DNA from: Dioscorea cayenensis subsp. rotundata
Lineage: Eukaryota > Streptophyta > Magnoliopsida > Dioscoreales > Dioscoreaceae
Length of the DNA: 64,000 nt
Direction: 5' to 3'
Assembly (NCBI RefSeq): GCF_009730915.1
Contig: NC_052487.1
Coordinates: 3,497,928-3,561,927 of the forward strand
A program made the position numbers and the translations under genes. Below the pieces are notes generated by a model, which worked only from the letters and a program-made list of their open reading frames with translations, had not been told where the DNA came from and ran no database searches. Shown here one piece after another: positions 22,393-35,452 of this stretch. Each line of letters opens with the position of its first letter. The first letter of the stretch is position 1.

Positions 22393-25264
22393 ATGGCGTC
22401 CAGGCGTCGAATGCTTCTCAAAGTCATCATCCTCGGTGATAGCGGGTGCTTTTCGCCTCCCCTCCCTATCCGATCTCTTTTCTCATTGTTTTTCTCATAT
22501 TTAACCCTAATTCTGTGCTTCTGGTTGTGTTTTTCGCCGTTTTGATAGGGTTGGGAAGACTTCTCTTATGAATCAGTATCCTTGAATCTTGAGGGATTGA
22601 TTTTGTGTTTGAATTATTGGGAATTTTGTGCTCTTTTTATTTTGTTATGCCATGAACGATGAATTTTAGATATGTGAACAGGAAATTTAGTAATCAGTAT
22701 AAGGCAACGATTGGAGCTGATTTCTTGACCAAAGAGGTCCAATTTGAGGACCGGCTATTTACTTTGCAGGTGAAATGTTGGCAGTTTTGCATTTTTATTT
22801 TGTTATTTTTTTTAATTATTTGTTTGATGGTTGCGTTTAAATCTCTAATTGGTGAAATTTAGGTATAAGATTGAAGTTGGTTTATTGTTTTCTCTGTTTT
22901 TGATTCATGCCTTGCCCATTTGGATTTGTGATTTATTTGCAAATTTTTCAATGCTTCAATGTTCGTGGCTTTTTTGATTAACAGACATTTGAGATCATAA
23001 AATGTGAGGCATTTTTGTTTATATAGATTGTCTCAGTAGCAACTATACTATGAGCTCTGGTATTTTTGTCATGTATAGTTGATGCTTTTATGACTTTTAC
23101 TATTTTATCTGTGCATCATTCTGAAAAGATGCAGAAAATTGATGGTAACTCATTTGTTTTAAACAAATTTGTGTGATACAAAATTTGACATCTTTTCTGT
23201 GACTAGAAGGCGATTTTGTAGCTTTCAATCTAGAGCTTCACTAGTGAAGCATGGCCTAGATGCTTTTCTTCTTGTTGTTATTTTGAAGACTGATATCAAA
23301 ACATATACTTGCAAAAATTCTATTTACACAGGTCAATATATCATGTTATCTGATGATTGGACATGTAAATTGCTACCTGAAGAGCTAAGTGTAAATGTTA
23401 CTGAATTGGTTGTCAATGATCAATGGATGTTTATGTGTTGGATTGTGAACATGTTTCATTTACAGCTCTCTCTCTCTCACTCTCTCTCTCTCTTGCAAAA
23501 TATTAAGAGGGCCATTGTACTATACTTGAGTTGCTTTGAGATTAAGGAATTGCATAATAAATTTGGGCAACTGTATAATTTAAATACAAAATAATTAGTT
23601 AAAATTTATCATGTGATTCTGTAATCTCAAACAACCCATGTCCTCTTAATATTTTCTAAGAGGAGCTCCTCTTAGAATTTTTGTATGATTTTACTTGAGA
23701 CACACTATCTTTGCTAGTTGAGTTTGCCATGAAGGTATGAAGAACTATTCCTTTCCCTTTTTGGGGAAGAATTTACTTTTTTCCGAGTCATTCTTTTAGC
23801 TGGCAACTAAGGATTCTTTATAATGTAAGCCTTTTTTAAAGGGCTAGAACCATATTAAGTTATCCTTTGTAGTTTTGGATGATATTTCATTTACATTAAA
23901 AGAGTCACAGCTTACCTATGAGGTTTGCCTGAGCCATGTGTATCTGATCTGATGGTTGACTTCATTGTACTTGAACTATGTTGTACATCATTTGGTGTAG
24001 AACTTCTTTTGATGGCTTTTTTCTGTTTAAGCTTTTATTCTATGGTTAATATATTATGCATGTCATGAGAATTAAACAAATTACTTTGTTTTATTGTGTA
24101 GTTCACAACTTTTTCATAATTTTCTTCTTTTAGTATATTATGGTGATGGTATTTCAGTTGTTTAATTTATGCTTTTTGTATTTTTCAGATTTGGGATACA
24201 GCAGGACAGGAAAGGTTCCAGAGTCTTGGCGTGGCTTTCTATCGTGGGGCAGATTGCTGTGTACTTGTGTATGATGTTAATGTCCAGAAGTCATTTGATA
24301 ACTTGAACAACTGGCGAGAAGAATTTCTGATCCAGGTGACAGTTCTTAGCATGAACTCAATCCAAGCAATTCTTTAATAACCTAATGGCCTTCTAATAAA
24401 AATGCAATTTCAGGCAAGCCCCCCTGATCCTGAGAACTTCCCATTCGTAGTGCTGGGAAACAAGATAGATGTGGATGGCGGAAACAGCAGGGTGGTAAGT
24501 TGATCATTCTCTTGTGCAGTATGTTTGGCATTGAAAACCTAGGGTTTTAGTATGCCTATCCCTATTGATCACTTAAAAAAATTCCTGTTTTATGTTCACA
24601 GAGAGAATTTCTTAGGACAGCAATAATAATGATGAAACATTCTAACTGCTAGATACCTATTTTAGGTACCTAGTTCTCATGTGCATGTTTTTGTGGAGTC
24701 TGTCTTTTTCTGCTAATGAATTTATCTTTTGTTGCATTTTCCCATAGTTGTTGCATTTTATGCTGGTTTCTCTTGCTTCAGGTCTCTGAGAAGAAAGCCA
24801 AGGCATGGTGTGCTTCAAAAGGGAACATTCCATACTTTGAGACATCTGCGAAAGAAGGTTTTAATGTGGAAGCTGCTTTTGAATGTATAGCAAAGAATGC
24901 CTTCAAGAATGAACCAGAGGATGAAATGTAAGTTATTTTCGATCCAGTTGATAAAATATAAACCATAATCTTCAGCTTTAATATAATCTAAGATTTCTAA
25001 TAAATCACTTCCATACTTTAAAGACTAGTTTTGTTTTACTATGTAAATTCGTTCTTAAATTATTTTTGTATTCACTAGGGTTGTTCTCTGGTAACTAAAG
25101 TTGAATGTGTACAATACTTCAAATTTTTTTTTAAAAAAAATTGTAATAGAATATCATAACGTAGAATTGACGGTTTCATTTGTTGATATTGAAGATACCT
25201 TCCGGATACTATCGATGTCACTGGTGGTGGACGACAACAAAGATCTTCAGGTTGCGAATGCTAG
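22393..25264 (+). CDS. RABG3: Rab7/RABG3 small GTPase, 7 exons
   Basis: Controls membrane fusion at the late endosome/prevacuolar compartment and tonoplast. Exons: 22393-22445, 22549-22575, 22670-22769, 24189-24335, 24414-24494, 24782-24927, 25195-25264; they sum to 624 nt, 207 aa. All nucleotide-binding motifs are present: GDSGVGKT (15-22), effector region [16 protein letters not shown] (62-68), NKID (125-128), ETSAK (156-160). The protein ends RSSGCEC with the double-geranylgeranylation motif CEC. Length and sequence are typical of plant RABG3. Exon 2 is only 27 nt. The 1.4 kb third intron, with a CT repeat near 23466-23493, holds no gene I can support. Confidence 0.96.
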
Positions 25265-26549
25265 GTAGACTGGTCATCACAGTGCACTTTGCTCACTTTG
25301 TACAACAATAGCTTGAGGAGAAGTGATTGGTTTATTTGTTTTTTGTTTTCTGTTTTCATGTCTAAAGAGGATCAAAGCAAATCCAGTTTGTTTCCAAAGT
25401 TTATAGGATTTTGGCTGTATCATTGTCTTGAGTGATTGATTTCTTCAGGTGTAAACTTGTGAGGTTCCTTTTGCTGTAAACATAGGGCTACAATATATAT
25501 ATATATATATATTTGTCTAGTTTAATTAACATCACAGTGAAGATATGTGTGCTATGTTAGTATATTCTTGTGAACCCGGCAGCTCAGCAAAAATTTATTT
25601 GCTTTGATCTTGGTTGTTGTGGAGCAATTAAAGTATTAAGTTTTCAATCATTTAAAAATGACTTTGATAATTCATTTCTTGCACATATATATGTACATAT
25701 CTGCAAATGACATTGGATTAAAATGCGCTTCTTGTCATTTTATTATATATATTCTTGAAGTGTTAGTGGTCCTTGTTAGAAAAAGTATTGAAGGACATTG
25801 ATCTGCCATGGCAGTTAATCGACATCGTCACAATAACTAGCATTTTTTAATGGACACAAGACCGCTATAATAATGTCCATTTTGTTTAATAATTTTTTTA
25901 ATTTATTGGTACCAATTTTTTTACAATATTCATCTCAGTGAAGATTTGAGATTGAATTTTAAAACCTATACAATATCAGGGTATATGTGCTTGTCGAATT
26001 TGTTCCACACTTATGCACGTGCTTGACATGCGTTTGTCGCATTTCGAAAAAAAAAAAAAAATTTGGTAGCACACGCTTGCAGGAATGAAGAGATGGTAAA
26101 TACTAGTAATATGCATCATTCTCAATAACAGACACCTAAATAACATTGAATAGAGTGATTTTATGGTGCACGCTACCACAATAGAAAGTTGCCTCACATT
26201 TCCTCATTCTTTCCGGATCTTTTCCAGTTTGTAATAGTTTCAAATTTAAACATTTTCAGTGCAAAATTATTATATGATCTTGCAAGGGAGCAAAAAATAA
26301 TTGGGGGTAGAGTAAAACAGAACACGGAAAGAATGGGGGGATCACTTCTACAATTTCTCTAGGCATTAATTTTAAGTCACAGCAAACCTTTTGAATCTAT
26401 TTGCAAAGTAGTTGAAAATTTTGGAATGCCCCCTGCTCTCATATGAAGCTATTACAATTTCTCCCTCCTAAGACATGTGGTGCCAAGGATTTGCAAAAAT
26501 CCTGCAAAAACTATGTGAAGTGTATTGAGTTTTCGCTGATGGATAAGAA
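25265..26549. other. Intergenic between convergent Rab7 and S1P genes
   Basis: This is the 3' flank of both genes. It holds a (TA)n run near 25493-25511, a poly(A) tract near 26046-26061, and AT-rich spacer. No gene is supported. The plus-strand open frame beginning at 26443 is only the shadow of the last S1P exon. Confidence 0.6.
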
Positions 26550-29500
26550 CTACACTAGATTTGTCATGCGAGCAGATCCTGAACCCGATCCTTTTCTTCG
26601 TCGTCTTCTCTTTTGCCGCATCCGCCAACTCAAAAATAATAGAAGGCCTGAGAGATCAGCATATGAAATTAATGCCTTGTGATTAGAAAACCCAATGGCA
26701 ATCAGAGGATGTGATTTCCATGAATTATCACTTACAGATCATGGCCACAAAAGCGGGTACAAGCCATTGGCTCAAGACTAACATGGAAAGGTCAGTCTGC
26801 ATGAAACATGATAAATTCGCCGAGTCAGAGACATAAGAAGTTTCTCTTCTTTAATCAGCAATAAAGCCACTAAAATTGTTCCAGTAAAAAAACATAGTAA
26901 TGAGGCCATAAGAGATACAATAATTTACACAAATTCCTTCTTTTGTTTTGTTTTATTTTTTCTTTTTAATTCTCAATGGATAACAGGAAAGAAACACATA
27001 AAACAGGACATAATACTAAGATTGAGATGCACAAAACTTATTGGTTTTGAGTAATATCTTGCAACATGATATGGTGTGCAGTCATTTCTCCAGAAATTAC
27101 CTGGTAAAAAGGCAATTTTAAACTATGATCATGCTAAAGAAGTTTCACATTGGAGGCATGCTCATGCACTGTGGAATACCAGTACAGTGAAAAACTCCAG
27201 TTAGCAGAATAAACTTCACTTTTAGCAACCTACTGTAATCGATTGAGTTTAAGCCAAGCAGCAGACTACTCGAGCCCGAGCTTGAGCTTGGTTGAACACT
27301 CGCGGCTCGATACTCGACTCAAACTCAAACGAGTTTTGTTTTTATAACTCCAGCTTGACTCAATACATAAATTGAGCTACTCGAGCTCACTCGATTAAGC
27401 TCAATATTAAGACTAATAAACTCGATTTAATTACAGATATTTTTATATTCGAGCTCGAACTCAATCATATACATATAAAACAAAACTAATATAATATATA
27501 TACACATAAATACAACTATTTGATTAAGCTCGCGAGCACTTAAGCCAAGTATTAAGATGCTCAAACTCGGCTTGCTCGACTACTCGAGCTCGGGCTCGAC
27601 TCGACCATAGCCGAGTCGAGTTTGAGCTTTCCCCGAATCGAACTTAAGTAGCTTGCGAGTAGTAATGTATCATTTACACCTCTATGTACATGTTTCTATG
27701 TTAGCCACAACTTTGACAGTAGAGACTCTCATCTGTCTCAATTTGGTGCTATGGTTTTTAAACAGTGTAATATGACTAAAATTATGTTTGCAGTATGATT
27801 ATATGATGTTCATATACACATGGTCGTGCTATTTGGAAGCCACTGGCCAGCCCTTACGAAGTGAAAAATGAAAAAAAGATTATTTTGCTAACCTCATCAT
27901 GGTTGAGCAAACCCAAGAAGTCCATTGTCTTGTTTAACTTGTTTCTAGCAACCTCTCTAGAATAAATCCACTTGGTTTCCCTTAAAGTTTCTTCCAGTTG
28001 CCGTTTGGATTCATTAGCCTTAGAATTCAAACCACTATCCACATCCATAGCTGGATATCCTGGTAATTTCCGATTCCTTCCCATCAACTGAATACCATAA
28101 CCTTTAGTTCTCCAGACTTCAAACCGAGAGTCTTTGTGACACAACAAATCCTTCCCAACAACAGCAGAGTATGTGGAGAAATTTACATCATTTCTGCGTG
28201 ATGGTAATTGGTTCTTGTCCTTGTGTAGGGGAGCAGTCATTTTAGAGGGATGAAAAAGAACAGGATCTTTGTTGCCTTCGCTCGTGAAATCCAATATTTT
28301 CCTCAGAAGCCAATAACAATTGGTTACCATATGACTGCTATCAAGACAATTTGAGTCTCCATAAACCGCAACACGACCCCTGCCCGCATCCACAAATCCA
28401 AGAATTGCAGATTCCTGCAATAAAAATGTTTATAAGCATATGAATTAATTCTGCAATTTGGCAAGCAACCCTGAGATGTACTTGGTATCCCAATTTCCAA
28501 CTTGTACTGGCCTGTGGCCCTACACCTCATACAAACAAGCAATAAATTTCATTTACAAATTTGAAATATTTAACAGTGTAGCCCTACAAATAAGTCAATC
28601 ACAGCAACAGGAAAGTAATCTATTAAATGGAATCAGCTATATGAGAAAGAAGCATGCTCACCTTGATCATTCCAGAAGACTGCAAAATGTTCTGTGTAGC
28701 GCCACTCTCTGAATTGTCCTGAAACTGGAAGCTATGTACAAATCCACCACCTGGAAACTTAACTATATCAGTTCCAGAGGCATAATGACTTTGCTCACCA
28801 TTAATGGAAAAATCTCCAGTCAAAATTTTGTCCCCAAAAGCAATGCCTAGTGGAGCCAATAGGTCATTAAGGGCTGGAACATTAGCGCCTCCAGTAACTG
28901 GAGTCCACCAACTGCGTGTGTTGTCATCAAAAAATCGCATCTTTACCATAGAATCCACATTATACCAGTCAGCAAATACAGCAAGTCCCAACCCAACATT
29001 AATAACATCATCCCTGAGTTTCTCAATTTCTTCTTTAAAATACTCATCTTCAAGATCTACCATGAGTAGAGTTCCATAACGGCTAGCGTCAAAACAAGTA
29101 AAAGGTGATCCAAGTGTCTCAATATAGTATCCTGCATCCCTTAGCATGTTGTACATAACATGGAAATTAGTATGTAGATGATCACCATGCCAATCAAGAA
29201 TATCATTCCGAACATCCAAAGAATCTCTCGGAATATATCCAGGTGGATATTTTATGTTATGGAATTGATCCCACAAAATTCTTTTTGATCTATGCGGCGT
29301 GGGAATCACTTTTAACTTCAAATGAAGGACACATGTACTACTTCTACGGTCTTTCTCAGCTCCTAATGCTGGACTATAGACCTTAACAGTTACATTCCCT
29401 TCAATCACACCTGAGAATTGGGTACCTTCTTCTCTGATCTGCATATGTAGTGCCAAAAATCCAGTCCATGGCCATATCACATCGGAATAAGTGAAATGAA

Positions 29501-32500
29501 TGCTCAATAAATTGCCCACTTCATCAACTGGATGCCATGTCGGAGGACTCTCAACAAAACCAACTACACCCATTCCATTAATGATAGTTGCATTGAAGAT
29601 GACAGGCATGGCTCCGGCATATAAAGGTTGGCGACAAAATGGCCAGAAGTAGGGGCAATCTGTGTAATCTAGACTATTGGGAAAAATGCTGGCTCGTGGT
29701 TGATAAGTTTTGAGGATTTCATATGATGCCAGTCTGAGGAATCACATCAATTTGTAACATCAATTACTTATCCAAAAAAAAATCATAAGAATGAAGTCTG
29801 TTTATTCGAAACTTACAGATTGAGCCTGCCAGCACCTTGCTCATATATATTGGGACCAGAAAGTTTAGTAGCACCCTCAACTAGTGCTTGCTTCATGCTT
29901 CCAGGATTGAGAAGGTATTTCCGGGAACTTTCTGGGATGACACTGACAAGCAAACACACAACTCCTGCAACCACTGGACTTGCAACACTGGTGCCTGAGA
30001 GACTTTTGCAACCTGTGCTTATTTTAGATCCCATAATCTCCCGGCCATATGCAACCACATCTGGCTTAACGCGGCCATACCTATCCACATGAAAAAATAA
30101 AAATAAAAATACAGTGAATCTGCATATTAACACTAGAACAAATTTTAAACAAATTACAACAGAGGATACAAGGCAACAGAGTTCCAACTGAATGCCAATT
30201 AGGTCTATGAGAGGAACAAACATTTACCAAGTATCAAAATAAGAACAAAATTATCAATATACCATCTCGCTCTTTGGCAATGAAAGTATAAAATTTTAAA
30301 ACAAAGACAAAATTTTTAAATTGCAAATAATCAGTGGAGTTCAATATTAAACAATGACCGAAGGCACAAGACATTTCATAATATCTTGTCAATTAATCCT
30401 ATGCGAGAATTGTACTCCCAGAATGGTTTAAGCAAGCGTATGAAACAAGTAGAACATATGCCCAACATAATAATTGAGCTCCAAAATCCAAAAAATTTAG
30501 TCCGAAGCAAGCAAAGAAAAGAGGAACTACCCATGTGGGATTTCCCAGGTACTCATGCCACGTGATGAAAAAGAGGCAATATGATTATTATAATCGATTC
30601 CACCAACACCAATAACATCACTTTGGTCAGCTGGATTATTTAGTGTACCATATAAAGGACCATCATTTCCAATAGCAGACACCATAATAATGTTATTTGC
30701 TGTGAGCTCCCAAACCTGAAATGAGAAAAACAAATACATAAGCAATCGGGGATCAGAATTTTAATATGAATTAAGCATTTTGAAAATAAAATATACACCC
30801 TTGCAAGTAAATGTGTACTTTCAAGAAAAAATGTTCAAACTCCTATTAAACAGATTGTCACACACACACACACACCCACACTGACACACAAATAGGTATT
30901 TAGAGTTAATAAATTTCAAAATAATTACCTTTTCCACAAAAGGAAGATCTAGGTAATCAGGTCCACCAATGCTCAAGTTTAGCACATCCATATTTGTTGC
31001 CATTGCATAATTAAATGCATCAAGAAACCATGATGTGTAGGATACCTGCAATGAGACTGAATGAGAAAAAGTTCAAAACCAAAATGTCCAATAATCACTC
31101 GAATGCAAAGAAATTCCAATCATTTCAAAGATTATTAGAAGAATTAAAAAACACAACAAAAATTGACCAAAATTCTACAAACAAAAGGCCCTTAGAAGTG
31201 GTAAGTAAATTACCAATAAAGAAATAAATAATAATAAACTTTGAGACTGGGGTTGGAATAAGTTGCTATAAGTTGAGTTAGGCAGTTTGAAGTTTAAATT
31301 TGCTTTGGATGGGAAGCTTATAACCAAATTGATGAATTAATAGTAATTAAAAAAAACTTGTTAAGTAAAATTAGGCAATTTTCTCATTAATCACTGATGC
31401 TTATTAATATAATTTTTTGTATTAATTAATGATTTTAATTAATGAATTAAACATTGTACACAAATTTATTTCTATTGTAAGTTATTCAATAGATAGTATT
31501 TGGTAACTAGACATTGTCACAGTGATTGTTCAGAATGCTAATTTTCCGATAATAAGGATAAATAGGCAACGCTCTTTCCACTATAGAGGAATTCAAACAG
31601 ATTCCCTGAACAGCTCATATTCAAGTCAAATATTATTTGGCTAGAATACTGAGTTTTGATACTAAAAAACACAACAAAATAAAATACCAAAAGACAATGG
31701 AAGGATAAGATAATTTTCAAACAAAGGATAAATGGTAAAGGTTTTTGAGAAACTTTACTGTAGCAAAAAGAGTTCTACCAAGAACAGAACAATGTGATAG
31801 GAAAAGGATGATAACTTCATTTATTCATAAATGGAGAAAGATACCATTTACACAAGTATAGAACACAAATACGTTGACAAGGTATTCCAAAAATGTCTTC
31901 ATGAAGATATCCAAAATGTTGTGTAAGGCTATCACCATACTGGAAATGGACGAAGGACTACTAAAACAAAAAAAAATTGATAGAATACAACCTATTATTA
32001 AAGGCATCCCTCAAAATTCAAGACCAACTGGCAGACATTGCAAAGAGGCGTCATGATAATAAATTTTCTATGATTAGTTTTGAACTTCCAACGTTTAGTT
32101 TGACATTTTAGTAAATTTAAAAAAAATCATGGAACCTAAAGTAGTTACTCCATTACAACTAAGAAAAAAGCCAAAGAGAAAGTTCTTATTCAACAAACTC
32201 ATCCATGACTATAGCAGATAATTCTTGTGTTACCTGGGCATCAGTAAAGACCCGAAAAGCATATATCTCAGTGTCTGGAGCGAAACCCAGGCACTCCGGA
32301 TCCTCGCCAGCAATAACCCCTGCTACAAAAGTCCCATGACCAATATTATCATTCAATGTATCCTCATTTGTCCAATTTGTTCGCTCCTGCATTTATCATC
32401 AATGTGAATCTTAATCCCTGACTAGAACACTAAATCATATGAGAAATTTTTTTGTGTAGAACAGACTATAAACAAACTATGCATTATATGGTCGATGGCC

Positions 32501-34091
32501 TATACAGAAAATTATACCCATAGCCATTTGGAGAATTTCACTATTTTTCTTGTGCACAAATAATGGCATAATATTATTCACCAAAAAAAAGCCATTTAAA
32601 AACTCAGATTTTATCAATCAAAATATATAAGTGAGAAAAAAAAAACATAATTATGTAGACTTTAATGCAACACATTCACATTTCAAATAATGAAATATAC
32701 CTTGATATTGCGGAAATGCGGGTGATTAGCTCGAATTCCTGTATCAAAAATTGCCATTTTGACTTTCGCACCTGTAAACTCTTTAGCCCATAGTTCCTCA
32801 GCTCCAAATAGAGAAGTAACTTGTGACCTCTGAAACAAGATAACTAGTGCTACATAAATCATATATTTATGTTGTGGTTGGTATTACATCAGTTTCATGG
32901 TAAGAAATTTACTAACCACATCAAGTTTACTAGCCTCAGTTTCAAATACTAGGAAAAAAAACTCTGCCACTAACTCATTAAACATAATTTTGACAAAGGT
33001 AATTGAATAATTCATGAACACTTTCTCCAATATAACATTTAAATTTTACTAAGTTGCACCAAAACATAGCATGAAATAACACACAATTCCATATTAGAGT
33101 CAAGTTTACTGACGAAAAAGGAAAAACAAAAAGAAAAGGGGATGCAAAGTTTAGTCTGACAAAGAAATTTTATTTTACATAAAATTACCACGCGTGAGAC
33201 TACCAAAACAGAATACGCAAATCAGAAATCACAACTATTCTGTCCCTTCCTACCAATCATCTTGATTCTCGAGTCTCTTAACACCCTCACTAACACAAAT
33301 AGCTCAATTAAAAACATAAAATCATTAAGATTTGTATGAAATCAATCACCCAGGAATGCCGATTTCTATTTTTCCTCCTCTCTAACTCTATACTTCATTG
33401 AATCCTTCTACTGATTCTACTTAGTAATTACCAACTCTGGAATTTTAGCAACAAAGTGAGATAACTAATGCAATGAAAAAAATGCATCTCATGAATGCTA
33501 ACTTGTAGATATCAAATAAGATGAGAGAATTATGAAAAAGGGATCCAAACCCTAACAGCAATGGAATCAAATCTCCATTACCTGCGCCAAGAGCTCCCTT
33601 CTCCAGCCCCTTGAACCATTCCCCTCTCGCCATGAACCACCATCCTCTTCAAACGACGTAGAGGTGAAAAGCTTTCCGGGGCCCTTCCTTGTCTCCAAAG
33701 GCTCCCAATCTTTCTCACTCTCGTCAACGAATAAACTCCGGGAATAACTCGAATCCACAACCACATCCTTCACCAACTCCAACCCTTGCAATTCCACAAT
33801 CAAACCGCTTCTATAACTATCATCAAGCTCTAGAACACCAAAATCCGTCGGGAAAGAAACGGCAGGGTTCCTCCGCTCAATCCAGCGCCAGCCAGGAGAC
33901 GATCGGAGATGGGATTCAAGATAGGCGCGGTGATCAGCGGCGAGCTTGTAGTTGAGGAAGCGGACGATGTAGTTGCTGGCTATGGATTGGGATTGGGGGT
34001 TCAAGGGGGGGAAAGGAAGGGGAATGAGAGCGAGGAGAAGAGGGAGGAGGATGGGGATGAAGACCGAGAAGGGGTGCTTAAGGACTCGCAT
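26550..34091 (-). CDS. S1P: Site-1 protease (S1P, subtilase SBT6.1), 10 exons
   Basis: Golgi membrane-anchored subtilase that cleaves bZIP stress factors (bZIP17/28), pro-RALF peptides and pectin methylesterases. Exons: 33582-34091, 32701-32829, 32234-32386, 30929-31045, 30531-30715, 29817-30080, 28662-29733, 27893-28414, 26736-26796, 26550-26647; they sum to 3111 nt, 1036 aa, close to the Arabidopsis protein. It starts [20 protein letters not shown], a signal anchor. Catalytic residues: Asp199 (IFDTGI), His230 (GHGTFVAG), oxyanion Asn320 (AIGNDGP), Ser396 (SGTSVASP). The last two exons give a transmembrane segment (about 989-1011, [20 protein letters not shown]) and a basic tail with QKRRRRRK. 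An in-frame upstream ATG at 34280 would add 63 hydrophilic residues before the signal sequence and is less likely. Confidence 0.95.
27240..27690. repeat. ctcgagc-rich dispersed repeat in S1P intron
   Basis: Dense in cga/gag words such as actactcgagc.cg and ctcgactcga, ending ...gtatcatttacacctct, which resembles hAT-type MITE ends. It lies in the 1.1 kb intron between S1P exons 27893-28414 and 26736-26796. Element boundaries are uncertain. Confidence 0.5.
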
Positions 34092-34932
34092 TTCTTGGCC
34101 GGAGATGGAGGTCACTGCCCGGCTGCGGAGGGCGACGGCGGCGGCGGGTGGTGGTCGCCGGGAACTGGAGCCATACGCCGGCGAATCACCTGTTCGAGTA
34201 TTTGATCGAGAGAGTTCTGAAGTAACCAATATGGGTGCCGATCCGGGGTCAAATATGTTTTCACTGTTTTCTGTTTTCATTATTTGGGTTTTTCATTTTC
34301 TGTTTTCTGTTTTCTCTCTTGAAAAGTCAAAATCTTGTTATATTTTTAAAATAAAATTAACAACCACCATTTACTACTATTGTTTATTAATTATTCATCT
34401 TCTTGCAGGAGAATTTCTCTTATTTACAAGATTATAAAAGATTTATTAATTCGATTTAGTTCTAAAAATTTTTTTGGATATACACATAATAAAATTCTAA
34501 TCGCCTAATATGATGTCTAATCTAGTTAATAAATCTTTAAAAGATTGATAAGCCACCGTAATTGATGCATCATTGTACCTATTTATCTCTTGACAACCCC
34601 TCACGGATAATACTTTCACTTTTGTAAAACAAAAAAAATATTAATTTAAAAATTAGGAAACCAGCTACATTGGTAACACACCTATCGCCAATCTAATTAA
34701 AGGGGTAGGTGCAAAGTTACACACAACATACGCGGCCTCATAAAACATAGGTGCAAATTTAATTCATTATGCAAGCTCCGAGGGATTGATTTTGAGTTTC
34801 CTCTCATACACTATGGACTCTTTGCAGTTTGATCCAAAGTCTTTTTATATCATTTATTTTGGTCACAGACAATTTAAACTAACTAAAAATTAATAATAAT
34901 TGTAATAGTATATGAGAGCGTAAATAAAAATG
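34092..34932. other. Intergenic: S1P promoter side
   Basis: 34092-34280 is GC-rich 5' leader or promoter of S1P. Beyond that the DNA is AT-rich with no gene or repeat that I can define. Confidence 0.5.
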
Positions 34933-35452
34933 TGGTCTCCAACCCAAAACTCTATATTTGGCGCTTCAATACTAAAAAATACAGCTTCTACAGTGAAAGT
35001 TTCTCCAACTATCATTTCTATTTTTAACTCTAAAATCGAACATTTTAAGAATATTCTTCTTATTTCACAATTTATATATTCATACTATGAACAAATTTAA
35101 TCATCTTTAAATATTTTCCACTTTTAACCATTGAATTTAAATATTATACTATTTAAAATATGATTTTAATTTTTATAATTATTATAAATATTTATTAAAT
35201 ATAAAATAAAATCCAATTGGTCAAAAATACAAATACAAAAATATTACATTAATTATTTAATAAAAATATGACATACAAACAAGCACCATTAGTAAAAACA
35301 ACACATTATTGGAAACTAGAGTAACATATAAGTTTTTAATTATTTTCGTTATTTGCATAGCGCAACCATAAATGATCAATCAATACATTACGAAGTGCAA
35401 TATGAGAGTCTTTGTCCTTAATTTGCTTGTAACGACCAAGAAATTGTTCAAA

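Noticed and set aside
26443-26682. 79-codon plus-strand frame
   Set aside because: Its complement is the last S1P exon, with the transmembrane end and poly-Arg tail in frame with the upstream exon.
27814-27850. Possible alternative S1P terminal exon reading [10 protein letters not shown] on the minus strand
   Set aside because: It resembles the SQWLVP motif but no acceptor gives the right phase, and a better match with correct splice sites lies at 26736-26796.
28440-28545. Possible extra S1P exon ([13 protein letters not shown] on the minus strand)
   Set aside because: Family alignment from memory joins exon 28662-29733 directly to 27893-28414, and phases agree without it.
33909-34437. Plus-strand frames of 98 and 154 codons opposite S1P exon 1
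   Set aside because: Shadows of the GC-rich first S1P exon, which carries the signal sequence in the minus frame.
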